Assembly: GCA_027577415.1 (NCBI GenBank)
Contig: JANBQS010000013.1
Span: forward strand, 1-64,000
Reading direction: 5' to 3'
Origin: Coemansia sp. RSA 922
Lineage: Eukaryota; Kickxellomycota; Kickxellomycetes; Kickxellales; Kickxellaceae
Length of the DNA: 64,000 nt
Below are positions 1 to 25,600 of this stretch, piece by piece. Position 1 is the first letter of the stretch. Each line of letters opens with the position of its first letter. The notes under the pieces were generated by a model, which worked only from the letters and a program-made list of their open reading frames with translations, was not told where the DNA came from and searched no databases. The position numbers and the translations under genes are program-made.

Positions 1-140
1 ATTACAAATTTTTGAAATTAGAATAACTATAGGAATATATATGATTATAAAAATATATATATTTTTAATCATATCTATAGCAATTATTTCATCTATTATA
101 TTAATTTCTTTTCTATTTATAATTGTATATAACCAATAAG
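1..140 (+). repeat. Direct repeat copy A, hydrophobic mini-ORF
   Basis: About 135 bases match positions 57776-57913 in the same orientation with only a few substitutions. On the plus strand both copies carry a short open frame (41-139 here) that would give about 32 almost entirely hydrophobic residues starting MIIKIYIFLIIS, one membrane segment. The copy begins at the window edge, so its left limit is unknown. It is not near a core gene and looks like part of the plasmid-like accessory DNA. Function unknown; it may not be translated. Confidence 0.7.
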
Positions 141-340
141 AAAAAAAAATTTATATAGTAAACCCAGACTAATGTATAGTTTAAAAATGAAACTATTAGA
201 TTTACAAGTAAAAAGGATAATAATATTTTATAATTAAGATAAAATCCTTTGATCTACCAATAATATAATAATATTTAAAATTACATATGTAATTTAATTT
301 AAGTTTTAAAAATTTCATTTTATGTTTTTTTATAAAAGAA

Positions 341-493
341 TTATAACCAAGGTGTTATTAAAGATAATCTAGTAACATCTTTAAGAATATAATAAGGTAA
401 AATATAAGTTGATAAAAAATAAGAAAGAAATAAAAGAATTAAATATCCATAAGATATTTGACTAACAAAAGTAAAAGGTATTAATTGAGGCAT
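341..493 (-). CDS. atp8: ATP synthase F0 subunit 8
   Basis: A 50-residue protein of the F0 sector stator in the inner membrane. It begins with the family hallmark MPQLIPF, followed by one membrane segment (about residues 12-33, YGYLILLFLSYFLSTYIL) and a short tail containing a basic residue, ending SLITPWL. Length and start match fungal Atp8 (about 48-55 residues). The gene lies downstream of atp6 on the same strand, 263 bases beyond its stop; most fungi have atp8 before atp6. It is probably co-transcribed with atp6. No intron is seen. Confidence 0.93.
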   Translation of the reverse strand: MPQLIPFTFVSQISYGYLILLFLSYFLSTYILPYYILKDVTRLSLITPWL

Positions 494-756
494 AAAATTA
501 AATAAATTATTATATTATCTTTCTAAGAATAAATTAAATATTTATAACCCCAAAATAATATATTATTTTGGGGAGTATTACCAAAAACTATAAAATTTAT
601 ATTAATAAAAATTTATGATACTTCTACTAAGTATTAAAAGATATAATATGTACAAATAATAATCTATAAATAAAATAGATAAAAAAAAATAATATATTTA
701 AGTATATTATAATAGTATTTTATATTATAAAATTAATTTAATTTTGATATATATTA

Positions 757-1506
757 TTAATGTAAAATTAATGAATCTTTTATATATATAGAAGTTAATA
801 CACACCAAACATAAGCTTGTAAAATAGCAACTGCTATTTCTAATCCCATTAATAAAATTAAAAACACTACAGGTATAATAGATAAAATAGCAAATATAAA
901 ATTAATTGATATAATTTTTAAAGTTAAACTACTTATTACATTTAATAATATATGACCTGAAGTTATATTTGCTCCTAATCTTATACCTAAACTAAAAGCT
1001 CTGGCTATATATGATAATAATTCTATTGCTATTAATAAAGGTACTAATCCTAAAGGAGTACCTGAAGGTAATAATACAGAAAAATAAGATAATTTATGTT
1101 TTTCAAATCCTACTATAGTTAAACCTATAATAATCATAATACTCATACCTATGGTTAGAGCAAAATGAGCAGTAGGAGAAAAACCATAAGGTATTAAACC
1201 TACAAAATTAGTTATTAATATAAAATAAAATAAAGTTAATATAAATGGTAAATATATTTCATTTTCTTTTCCTATTTGAGCTCTTACTAAACCTCTTATA
1301 CTTACATATATTGATTCTGTTAATATACTTATTTTATTTCCTATTATATTATTTTCTTTAATTGATATTATTAATATACTATATATTAATATACTAGATA
1401 TTATTATATAAAATCCTGAATTAGTAATAGATATCGTATAAAAAGGTGTATATAAAGATAAATAATTATCTATTATAAATTGTTCTAAAGGATTATAAAA
1501 TAACAT
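757..1506 (-). CDS. atp6: ATP synthase F0 subunit a (subunit 6)
   Basis: 249 residues, the usual fungal length. It forms the proton half-channels next to the atp9 ring in the inner membrane. Seen in the sequence: several hydrophobic helices; the family segment ARAFSLGIRLGANITSGH near residue 170, which holds the essential arginine (SLGIRLGAN); and the last helix with AILQAYVWCVLTSIY. It starts at ATG and ends in LILH then TAA, with no intron. Upstream lies the relic RNA polymerase; downstream is atp8. Confidence 0.98.
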   Translation of the reverse strand: MLFYNPLEQFIIDNYLSLYTPFYTISITNSGFYIIISSILIYSILIISIKENNIIGNKISILTESIYVSIRGLVRAQIGKENEIYLPFILTLFYFILITNFVGLIPYGFSPTAHFALTIGMSIMIIIGLTIVGFEKHKLSYFSVLLPSGTPLGLVPLLIAIELLSYIARAFSLGIRLGANITSGHILLNVISSLTLKIISINFIFAILSIIPVVFLILLMGLEIAVAILQAYVWCVLTSIYIKDSLILH

Positions 1507-1665
1507 ATATTTTATTTTTTTTTTTTATTTTTTTTATATTTTATATTAATCAGATACAACTTATATAATATATTTTTAAATAAAATATATATATATAATT
1601 TATCTATATATTTATTTATAATTTAAGTTATAACTTAAAAAGAGCCATAAAACTAAAAAAAAAGT

Positions 1666-3105
1666 TTATATAAGCATAAGATGATTAGTAAGATACTCTA
1701 AATTTATTATATTATTAGAATTAGCTATAGGATTTTTATTAAATTTAGTATCAGGTAATTTATTATTATTACGAATATTATTAATTTTAAACCATTCTAA
1801 TCGTTCATTGATAGATAATTTATCAAAACCATAACAGTTACATATAAATATTTTAAGTTCTTTTAAACTTTCTTCTAAAACCGCTCCACCTTCTTTAAAC
1901 ATTAATAAACTTTTAGCTAATTCAGTACCTTGTGGATTTAAATAATTAGACATTGGATAAAATCTACCTCTCCAATCTATAGTATGAGGAATATATAATG
2001 TATTTATATCTTTATAAAGAGATGCAATTTATAATATAGTTTCTTGGTGAAAATATTTACTTTTAATAGAAATATCGTCATTTTTGAAATCATTAATTAG
2101 TAGTATCTTTTTATGATCTTGAATAAAATTTAATAATTCTTTGTTTATTTTTAATTTAACCTGTGATATTTTATTTATATAGTTTGTATATATTGAATAA
2201 TCTTGACTATTCATTATTGGATTATTATTGGATTTTATAAATAAATTAAAATTTTTATTTTCATTATTTAATATATACCCTCCATTTACTTTATCTGTCC
2301 ATTCTATTGGTTTTACGATCATAGGTAAATTAGTTATTAACCCTAATTCTTTCAGATCATATATTATATCTTCATTATATATAGTTATATAGATTATAGT
2401 AAGGTAAGTCATACCTTTATTTTCAAGTATTAATTTTATAATTTTTTTTTCTTGAAATATATTTAATATAAAATAATCAACTTCTAAATAATACTCTTCT
2501 TTTGTATATTTATTTTCTAATAATAGAAATTTATCAAAGGAAATATTTTTCATTTTAACTGGTTCATTATTTAATATGTTACTATATTTTTTAAATAATA
2601 TTTTCATTGTAATTAATTTTCCTAATTTTATTGCTATATTTGTTCTTTCAATTTTTATATTTTTTATTAAATTAGAAATAATATAAATTAAACTATCAGA
2701 TAAAATATTATAAGAATACAATTCATGTAAAGGTAATAATTTTGATTTATCTTTTAATGCTTTAGTTGTAAATAAATATTCATTTAAATTTTTAACACAT
2801 GGTTCTAAAAATTTAAAAAGTATTTTAAATTTATGATTATCTTTAAACATTGATAATTTATCTTTTATTATTAAATCATCTTGATTTATTAATTCTTCAA
2901 TCTTTTTTTCTTTTTCTATTTTAGTTATATTTTTAGAATATAATATTTTTGATATTATTTTATATAATTCTTCATTATTTTGTGTAATATCTGTTTTTGT
3001 ATTAATAAATCTTTTATTAATTAATTTTATATTTGTACCACTGCACCAATAATTTCTATTTAAGGTTTTTATTTTTTGTTTAAAATCTTTATTAAATTTT
3101 TAACC
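1666..3105 (-). pseudogene. rpo: Truncated phage-type RNA polymerase, plasmid relic
   Basis: Remnant of the single-subunit RNA polymerase carried by linear mitochondrial plasmids. Reading downward, 2850-2029 carries a thumb/N-terminal part with PMIVKPIEWTDKVNGGY. A TAA stop at about 2029 follows, then the same frame continues with TIDWRGRFYPMSNYLNPQG and TELAKSLLMF, conserved just before the palm domain in T7-like polymerases. The frame ends at 1666, before the catalytic palm and fingers motifs, so the protein is cut short and cannot be active. Residues upstream of 2850 (NRNYWCSG, about 3050) stay in frame to about 3105, where unrelated sequence begins. No dpo partner was recognised. Confidence 0.85.
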
Positions 3106-3708
3106 AAATACGTTTACTAGGGTTAGGGGTCATCAGCCTTCCCTAGTCAAGAAGAATGCTAATATAGATGTTTTCATCTCACACAAAGTCTTCATATATT
3201 AGGATTGAATCAGCTTGATATCCAGTTAAATATTCATAAATATATAAAGATTACCACTTTAGTAGTGGCCTTATTTATATAAATTTATTCGAAGACATAA
3301 ATAAGAATTACAATATAATAAAACATTTATCATTAAAGGGGTAATATTATATGGTTAAAATAAAATGGTTAATCACTGATAATAAAATATAATTCTATTC
3401 GTAATAATCCCCGATATCTTAGATATTGACCGGAATACTTTTTAATACAGATTAAGATAGTTATATCTTTTAATTTTTATTGTATTTATTAGTTAAATAA
3501 TTTATCGTATAAGATATTACGATAAATTATATCTAGATTAGTTTCCCTTTTTATAAGGTACTTACGGTATAACCACGAGAAGGTTCTAGATATGATACCA
3601 TATTATTTATTTACTTTTAAAATATAGTAAAATTATTTTTTCCTATTTTTTTTAATTTAAATTTTCTTATTTTAAAAGTTTATAGGGGATTTATCGTAAT
3701 TCTTCAAT

Positions 3709-4069
3709 TATGTGACTGCTATAAACTGAGTCCTTATAGAAGGGTTTAAAAATATAAAATAAAAGCCATTTTAAAGGTAAAATTTATTAAAATAGTTAGA
3801 AATATAAGATATTTATAATTTCTTATAAATACATTAAAGAGAAAAATTTTTAAATTTAATATATACAGGTTTTACAGTATTTTTTAATTTTTTAACTAAC
3901 TATTTGACTAACTAAAAATCAATACTATTTATTCTGAATAAAATAATATCTAAATATTATTAACTGTTATAATTATAACAGTTATTTAATTACGGATATT
4001 ATGAAATAATATCAGAGATAATTTATAAAAATTTATCTCTATAGGGACTCAGTTTATAGCAGTCACATA
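3709..4069. repeat. Inverted repeat of about 25 bases, 311-base spacer
   Basis: The left arm tatgtgactgctataaactg continues to gagtcc at 3733. The right arm at 4045-4069 is its exact reverse complement. Outside the arms a shorter match (tcgtaatt at the left, aattacga at the right) extends the symmetry imperfectly. The spacer has no gene. It could be the ends of a small transposon-like element or a long RNA hairpin. Confidence 0.75.
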
Positions 4070-4252
4070 ATATAAAAACCAATAGTTTATTAGGGAATTA
4101 AAGGGAAAAGTAAATTCTCCCCAAATTACGATATAATAAAAATAGGGAAAATAAATTATCTCTATAAAATTAAGGTTAAAAAAATTACAACTGATAAAAT
4201 ATTTACATAGAATTTATCATTAATTTTAAATTAAAATTATTATTTAATAAAA

Positions 4253-4300
4253 TGTCCGCCTAAAGGGGGATCCTTTAGGGGTTGCCCTGGCGGTTCCAAT
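4253..4300. repeat. GC-rich block, inverted relative of the 28.6 kb repeat
   Basis: The reverse complement reads agggcaacccctaaaggatc followed by more C-rich sequence. It closely matches 28613-28650 (agggcaacccccaaaggatc), so the two blocks are in opposite orientation. The block is strikingly richer in G+C than its surroundings. It is likely a piece of a plasmid terminal or regulatory repeat. Confidence 0.6.
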
Positions 4301-4515
4301 TGTAAGTCAATTAATTTGTTGCTTCTGTATCTACTCGGATAGGCTCTTTGAGAATTAATATTAATAGTAGAATTTGAGAATTAATAACTATATTGTATAA
4401 TGGCAACCTATTAATCCTAAAAAGAGTAAAAAATATAATAAATGTGATAAACCAAGGATATAAATAAAAGATTATATATTAAAAAGCATAAAAATATAAT
4501 AATAAAATTAATTTT

Positions 4516-5234
4516 TTAATTTAATATATTATAGAATGATGTAAACATTTCTACAAAATCATAAACATTTAAATCAATTTCAATTTCTTCTGGAATTGAA
4601 CGTATTAAATTATCAGCATAATTTTCAACCATAGCTGCATTAGACTCTTTAAGTTCATTTAATTTTAATTGTATATCGACAATTTTTTTTTCAACGGGTA
4701 AAATTAAATTTATTTTATTTAAAATACCTTTTATAATATTTTCATGTATTATACTATCTAGATAAAATTCTTTTACTTAGTATCTTCTTTTATAATATAA
4801 TCTACTAATAAAAAAATGTTTTGATCTAATATATCATTACTATAAAAATAATTTATCAAATTATTTTTTAAATTAAATATTATATCATTATTATATAAAA
4901 ATCTTATTTTTTGAAATAAAATATTATTTATTTCAATAAATTCGTCGGTCAAGCCTTTTATATCATCTAGTAATTCATCATTCAGAATAAATTGATTTTC
5001 TTCATTAATAAATTGATTTTCTTCATTAATAAATTGATTTTCTTCATCTCTAATAATATTTAATCTATTATCATCTACTAATTCATTCATAAAATCCCTT
5101 GTTCCGCGTATAGATTTTTTATAGTACCTAGAGAAATTTTTAGATCTATGAAATTTTGAAAATAATGAAGTATGAATAATACTTTTAAAGTTAGTGCTAA
5201 AACTATATATATTTTTTTTTTGGTTGAACATCAT
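4516..5234 (-). pseudogene. Unknown plasmid-like ORF, frameshifted
   Basis: An intact 153-residue frame (5234-4773) begins MMFNQKKNIYSFSTNF and contains three tandem heptads ENQFINE encoded by a 21-base repeat (about 4994-5055). After a single frameshift near 4775 the coding-like sequence goes on to 4516, with NLIRSIPEEIEIDLNVYDF near the end. The N-terminus resembles a relic at 27898-28230 (KIYSFGSNFKRSFHTSI against IYSFSTNFKSIIHTSLF). Product hydrophilic, acidic, no known family. It sits just downstream of nad2, as related relics sit behind nad4 and cox3. Probably a decayed plasmid or accessory gene. Confidence 0.55.
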
Positions 5235-5276
5235 GGTTTAATGTTTTTTGTTATGCTAAATTAATCACAGCCGGTT

Positions 5277-5320
5277 TATTAGCTGATAAGCCGACAGACA
5301 TATCTGCCCCATCGACTAAT
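5277..5320. repeat. Short dispersed repeat, copy 1
   Basis: Contains gataagccgacagacatatc, matching gataggccgacaggcatatc at about 58417-58436 in the same orientation. The flanks (ttattagc, atcgactaat) also correspond. It has an imperfect hairpin (tagccga against tcggcta in the second copy). Role unknown. Confidence 0.55.
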
Positions 5321-5606
5321 ATAAAAAAATGTATCTTTTCCTCAGTGAATTCCATGATAATCAATGATTTAAATAAATAAAAATATTTTAATATACTATA
5401 TTACCTATTGAAACCTAAAAACTTATAATACAAATAATAGAAGTTTAATAGAAAGATTATTATCTATTTTAAAATAAACAAATCATACTAGTGTTCATAG
5501 AATTAATAAAATTTAGCATTTACGCTATTTTCTACTTATTTTTTTATTAATAGAATTATTAATAAACCAATAAATATTTTTAAAATTTTTAAAAAAATAT
5601 TAAATA

Positions 5607-7124
5607 TTATCTTTTCTCACTAGCAGGGCCACCAGCTTTAATAAAAGGTATAAATCCCATAGATAATAAATTTATAGTTTCAGATGGATTAAAATTAAAA
5701 AATAAAATATAAAAACAAATAAAAGAAGTTAAAATAGCAATAAAGCTGTTTATAGTTATATTACCAGTAAAATAATTAAAAGGTTTTATACCACTTAAAT
5801 CAAAATGAGAAATTTTAATAATTCTTAAATAATAAGCAGCACTAATAATACTAGTAAAAATAGCGATTAAAGCTAAAAAATAATAACCAAAATGAATAGA
5901 TTGATAAAGAATATCTAATTTACCAAAAAATCCTATAAAAGGAGGAACACCAGCAAAAGAAAAAAAACTTATCATTAAAGAAATACTTAATATAGGACTA
6001 TAAATTAATAAACCTTTTAATTGACCTATAACTTCTATATTAGAATATTTATTAAGACTCATTATAATAAGAAATATATTTATAGAAGTTAAAGTATATT
6101 GTATTAAAAAAAATAATATAGATTCTATACTAGATGATTCTATAATACTATAACCTAATAATATAAACCCTATTTGTGCTATACTACTATAACTTAATAA
6201 TCTTTTTATTCTATATTGACTTAAACCTAAAATACTTCCTATCATTAATGAACCAAATGAAGTTAATATAAATATATAATTAAAATTAGAAATATATTTA
6301 AAAATATCAGTATTTAATATACCTATTATTATAATAAAACTTATTTTTGGTAATATAGAAATCCAAGATGTTACTATAGTAGGAACACCATCATAAACAT
6401 CTGGTGTCCAATTATGAAATGGTACAGAACCTATTTTAAATAATAAACCAGATAAAATAAATATATATCCTATTAAAATACTTTGTTTTATTAATATAGA
6501 TTCCCAAATCATATTATTATTGCCAGTATTTATTAAAATTCCAATTTCTTTTAAATTTGTTAATCCTGTTTCACCATATGTTATAACTAATCCTGCTAAT
6601 ATAAAAGTACTAGTAAAAGATCCTAATAATAAATATTTTAAACCAGCTTTTATACCTGATTGACTATCTTTATTTATACCTAAATGATTTACATTATTAT
6701 TATATAATGCTGATATTATATATAATGAAAAACTTATTAATTCTACTGATAAAAATATAGAAATTAAATCATTAGATTCTATTAATGTTATCATTCCTAA
6801 TATACTTAAAATTATTAATAAATTATATTCTCCTGATTTTAATATATTTCCTTTTATATTTACTATTTCTCCTAAAGAATTTATAATTAAAGCACCTATA
6901 TATAATAATGCTTTTAAAAATAATTTTAATTTTATAATTTGATATAAATTATTATAAATAGATATATTTTGGTTTATATTATAGATATTATTAATTTTTA
7001 TTAAAATTAATATATTAATTAATAAACTTGTAATTAAAAATAAAATAATTCTGTTTATTTTTATAGATAGTAAAAATTTACTACTTATTAGTAATAATAT
7101 AAATAATATGTTTATTGTTAAAAT
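5607..7124 (-). CDS. nad2: NADH dehydrogenase subunit 2
   Basis: Membrane-arm subunit of complex I, an antiporter-like proton channel. About 505 residues with many hydrophobic helices. Family signatures include PFHNWTPDVYDGVPT (loop helix), RIKRLLSYSSIAQIGFILLG and SFAGVPPFIGFFGKL. The frame is open well upstream of the first ATG at 6794, and the upstream part is good nad2 sequence (NRIILFLITSLLIN), so the true start is earlier. No ATG is available before a TAA stop at about 7134, so translation probably starts at ATT 7124, ATA 7115 or a nearby ATA. The C-terminus (PFIKAGGPASEKR) is unusually polar. No intron. Confidence 0.93.
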   Translation of the reverse strand: MLTINILFILLLISSKFLLSIKINRIILFLITSLLINILILIKINNIYNINQNISIYNNLYQIIKLKLFLKALLYIGALIINSLGEIVNIKGNILKSGEYNLLIILSILGMITLIESNDLISIFLSVELISFSLYIISALYNNNVNHLGINKDSQSGIKAGLKYLLLGSFTSTFILAGLVITYGETGLTNLKEIGILINTGNNNMIWESILIKQSILIGYIFILSGLLFKIGSVPFHNWTPDVYDGVPTIVTSWISILPKISFIIIIGILNTDIFKYISNFNYIFILTSFGSLMIGSILGLSQYRIKRLLSYSSIAQIGFILLGYSIIESSSIESILFFLIQYTLTSINIFLIIMSLNKYSNIEVIGQLKGLLIYSPILSISLMISFFSFAGVPPFIGFFGKLDILYQSIHFGYYFLALIAIFTSIISAAYYLRIIKISHFDLSGIKPFNYFTGNITINSFIAILTSFICFYILFFNFNPSETINLLSMGFIPFIKAGGPASEKR

Positions 7125-7455
7125 TGTATTGTATTATTATAGATTTTTTTTTTTGAATGAGAATTAAATTACCTACATAAAATTCTAAATAAAACTATAA
7201 AATTTAGCTTAATCTCTTTGGAATCATACCAGTCATATGAATTTTTTATTAATATTTAGACTTTATATTATATACATTCAATTTTTATATATTAGGGATT
7301 TTATATGATAAAACTGTACTAGGAAATGTTATTATTTATAAAAGAAAATATGAAGAATTAAATTTGAGAAAAATTAAGAAGATAAAGAAGTATAAGAAAA
7401 AAGAATAAAGTTCATATAATAAAAAAAAATATAACTTTAGAAATAAAATAATCTA

Positions 7456-7560
7456 TAACTGATAAGGTACGGTAATGTTTTATTTAGAATTTCTGTGATT
7501 GGATAAGGAATTAATACTAAAATCAATGAGAAAGCTATTATCTTTTAAACAATCAGACCA
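7456..7560. repeat. Relic repeat shared with 33.3 kb
   Basis: Shares ataaggtacggtaat and taatactaaaatcaatgaga with 33306-33385 (ataaggtatggtaat, aatactaaaatcattgaaaa) in the same order and orientation. Both are AT-drifted, so the copies are old. Confidence 0.5.
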
Positions 7561-7850
7561 GAAAAAAATTTTATAGTTTCATTAGTATAAGCATTCTCCA
7601 ATGATTTTTTAGCTGATGCTATTTCATTTTAATAATTTAGGATTGCGAACTTATTAGCTATAGGTTCAGGAGTAATTATAATAGATTGCTTATAAGCTAA
7701 ATACACCTCTGAATATTGTATGTGTAATAAATAAGTATATTAAAAAAAAAATATAAAAAAAATTACATATAGACTAATAGAAATCATATTTATTAAAAAT
7801 GATTTACCGAAAATATTTATTTTCATCATTAATTAAATTTTTTGTTGTAT

Positions 7851-7940
7851 TATTATCGTTTCTTAGGTATAAATATGAATTTATACCTAAAAATAATAAT
7901 AAAAATTTTTAAAAAATTATGTTAGCTTGTGCAAAATTAA
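7851..7940 (+). pseudogene. atp9: Inverted duplication of the atp9 start region
   Basis: 7893-7940 on the plus strand reproduces the 3' leader and first codons of atp9 (aaattatgttagcttgtgca, MLACAKL) and then leaves the gene. Just before it, 7851-7875 copies the leader in the opposite orientation (tattatcgtttcttaggtat against tattatcgtttctttggtat at 43187), joined by a 12-base-pair hairpin (ttaggtataaat / atttatacctaa). It cannot encode subunit 9. Confidence 0.8.
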
Positions 7941-8056
7941 ATAAAAAATGGCAATAAAATTAATTTTATGATCATAATATATATATTATAAGAGGCTAAG
8001 AAATATAAAAAAAAATAATAAAGTTTTTTAAATGAGAATTAATAATTTTTTTTTAT

Positions 8057-22368
<14,312 letters not shown>

Positions 22369-22682
22369 TTACAAATTAAATGATTTATAAAATAAAAAAA
22401 AATTTTTTTATTAATTTATTATTTTATATTTTATTTATTTTTTTATTTTATAAATCAAATAACTTTATAAAATTATTTAATTATATATTATATTTACCTA
22501 TTTAATTTTAATTAAATTTATAATTTTAACTTTTAATTATATTTATAATTATATTAAATATGTATTAATTAATAAAAAATAAAGTTATAAATTAAATAAA
22601 GCAAAATTTATAAAAAAAAATAAATAATTTTTAATCCAAATATATTAATATAAAAATATAAAGAATTAATATAAAGGGTAAA
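22369..22682. other. cox1 leader / nad5 trailer, no gene seen
   Basis: 314 bases of nearly pure A+T between the nad5 stop and the cox1 start. No tRNA, ORF or clear repeat recognised. It presumably holds the cox1 5' leader. Confidence 0.6.
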
Positions 22683-25600
22683 TTAAATAAAAAATAAAGA
22701 AATTAAGAAAAATAAAATAAATTTAAAATTAAAAGGAAGTAAAATTAAAAATAATAAACTTATTAAACCAGTTAAGATATAACCAGTATAATTAGGAATA
22801 ATACCAGAATCATAAGAAGCTAAATTAGAACTTTTAAAAGAAAATAAATTAGTTAAACCAAATGGTCCTATAATTTCTATTATACCTCGATCTAATAATT
22901 TATTAGACACATGAGCTAAATTTAAAGTAGAATAAATAAAAAATTTATTATAAATCCAATCTAACCAATAAGCAGAAGCTAAAAAAAAAATTATATTTTT
23001 TAAATATTTAATCATTATATTTGAAGTAAAAAGAGGTAATAAAAAATATAATAAATAAGCAATAAAACCACCTAATAAACTACATATAAGAGGTAAAAGT
23101 TTAAAAATTAAAGGTAAAGAAAATTCAATATCAGATATTTTAAAATGATTAGGATGTATAAAAATACTATTTAACCAAAAATCTGAACCTAAACCTATAA
23201 ATAAATCTTTTAATATATAACCAAAAAATATACTTAATATAGCTAAAAAAATTAATGGTATTGTCATAATTAAATTAGGTTCATGAGAAGATTTATAATT
23301 TGATAAAGGTCCATTAGGTCTACCCATAAAAGTTAATATTAAAATTTTAATAGAATAAACACTAGTTAAAAATGCAGTAGTTGTACCTATCCAATAACCT
23401 ATAGAACCTCCTAATAAATATTGACCATAACTAAATTCTAATATCATATCTTTAGAATAGAAACCTGTTAAAAATGGTAATGCCATTAAACTTAAAGAAC
23501 CTATCAACATTACAGTATAAGTAAATGGTAATATATTTATTAAACCTCCCATTTTATTTGTATTTTGTTCATCATTTAACGCGTGAAGAACGGCCCCTGC
23601 AGACATAAATAATAATGCTTTGAAGAAACCGTGATTTACAATATGAAATATAGCTATATCATAACCACTAATACCACAAGCTAAAAAAGTATAACCTAAT
23701 TGGCTCATTGTTGAATATGCAATTACTTTTTTTATATCATTATGTACTAATGCTATTGATGCTGCAAATAATGCTGTTGTACAACCTACTAATGTAATTA
23801 TTGCTAATACAGTATCAGAATATTCAAATATTGGTGATGCTCTCATTAATAAATATACACCTGCTGTTACCATCGTGGCAGCGTGAAGTAAAGCACTAAC
23901 GGGTGTAGGACCTTCCATCGCTTGAGGCAACCAAGTATTCAATCCTAACTGAGCTGACTTGGCCATAGCACCAATAAATAAAAAGATACAAATAATAGTA
24001 ATTAAATTTTCATCAATTGCATAAGCTAATGAAAATATAGAAGCAAAATCTAAAGTACCTAATGATAAAGCTATTATATAAATACCTATACTAAATGTCC
24101 AATCACCAACTCTATTCATTAATAAAGCTAACATAGCTGCTTTATTAGCTTCTAATCTAGTAAACCAAAAATTAATTAATAAATAAGACATTACACCAAC
24201 CGAAATCTAACTTATAAAAGAATTTTTTATAAACTTTATAAAAAATAAATTTTCTATTATAATTTGTACATTTACTACCTATGGATTTACGTAAGCCTTG
24301 ATACCATAATACAATGTATTTATGGTAAAGATTCTGACTATACATTAAGCACCATTTCAGGTACCCATTATTGAACTAGTCGATAGCGATTTGTAATGCA
24401 ACCGACGGTCTATAAATAAAATCAATTTAGTTAACCGTTTTCAATAACGTCGCAAAATAATATTATTATATATTATTAATAAATTAAGTAAATTTACTTA
24501 ATTTATTAATTTTTATTATATAAATTTTTTCATTATTCTTCATTACAATTATTTAAGAATTTTAATTATTTTACTATGATATTATATAAATTAAATAAAT
24601 ATTTAAATAAATATTAATAATTTCCTAATTTATAATATAATGAAGGTAACATAAAAGATTTTACAATATTAGAAAAATTTAACATAGAACTTTTATAAAT
24701 ATATAGAATATAACCTTTTGATTTACCACCAGATTGAACAGAAACTTTTAGATTATATTTTGTTTTTAATATTATACATAATCTTTCATTTTCTTCTTTA
24801 GTAAAATTATTTGTAGCAATTCTAGCGGATTTATGTAATTTAGAACCATCATCCATAAACCATATTGCTAATGCTTGTGGTGTAAGGAATTGTTCTATAT
24901 TTTTTGGTAATATTTTTATATATTTATTTTGTTCTGGATTAAAAGTATAAAACATTTCATGAATCCAATTAAAACTAGTATAAGTATATGAATTTATATT
25001 ATATTCAAAAGTAATTTCTCCATTTTTACGTATTCGTTTTGTTAATTTTGGAGTATTTGAATTACAATATCCTCTATCAGAGAAAAATTTATGATACCAC
25101 ATTAAATACTCTACATTTTTATGACTTTGTACAAATTTTATTCTAGTTCCAATTCCATTTAATCGTTTTTCTAAATGTAAATCACCTAAAGTTGAACCCA
25201 TAATAATTGAAATAACATCAATATTATGAGGACCAATTTTAAAAGATGTTACCGTTACATTATTATTTAAATTTTTATTTTTAGTTTTATCTATTATAGG
25301 TAATTGATTATATAAAAATATGTTATTTATAAAATACCATTTAAGGCGATGATATTCACCTTCCCAGCCGATGAATAAAACTAAAAAATTATCAGCACAA
25401 ATTAAAATTAACATAAAAAAAGTAAATAAAGATAAATATGAAAAGAATCTTTGGTTGTGCATTAAAATCAAATTTATCGTGCAATTAAGTATTTAAAATT
25501 TTCTACTTGTATTCATCCCAGATTTTATCTTTTTAATCTGATTTATCCCTTCGGGTGTAAGATGTTTACGCTCCTTTATTATTTTTACTATTTCACACCA

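Larger units (their letters stand above)
3106..4500. other. Non-coding accessory stretch with repeats
   Basis: No convincing gene. It holds a segment (3541-3600) resembling 30472-30540, with tagtttccct and ataaggtacttac shared; a 25-base inverted repeat (3709-3733 and 4045-4069); and a GC-rich block at 4253-4300. The stretch next to the rpo relic (3105-3200) is unusually GC-balanced and could be a structured RNA or intron fragment, but I could not assign a core to it. Confidence 0.5.
7150..8050. other. Intergenic region with accessory relics
   Basis: No intact gene. 7456-7560 is similar to 33300-33400 (see repeat). On the minus strand 7440-7760 reads as broken protein-like sequence (SYKQSIIITPEPIANKFAIL, then PYPITEILNKTLPYLI) with stops, suggesting a decayed membrane protein. 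7851-7940 is a rearranged copy of the atp9 start region. Confidence 0.5.

Noticed and set aside
155..260. tRNA-like segment on the plus strand
   Set aside because: A D-arm-like and a TTTACAA loop-like string occur, but no acceptor or T-arm pairing could be made.
3105..3600. Possible rRNA, RNase P RNA or group II intron fragment
   Set aside because: GC-balanced and folded-looking, but none of the conserved core sequences I know could be found.
4994..5055. CRISPR-like direct repeats
   Set aside because: Contiguous 21-base coding repeats without spacers, in a mitochondrial genome; no cas genes.
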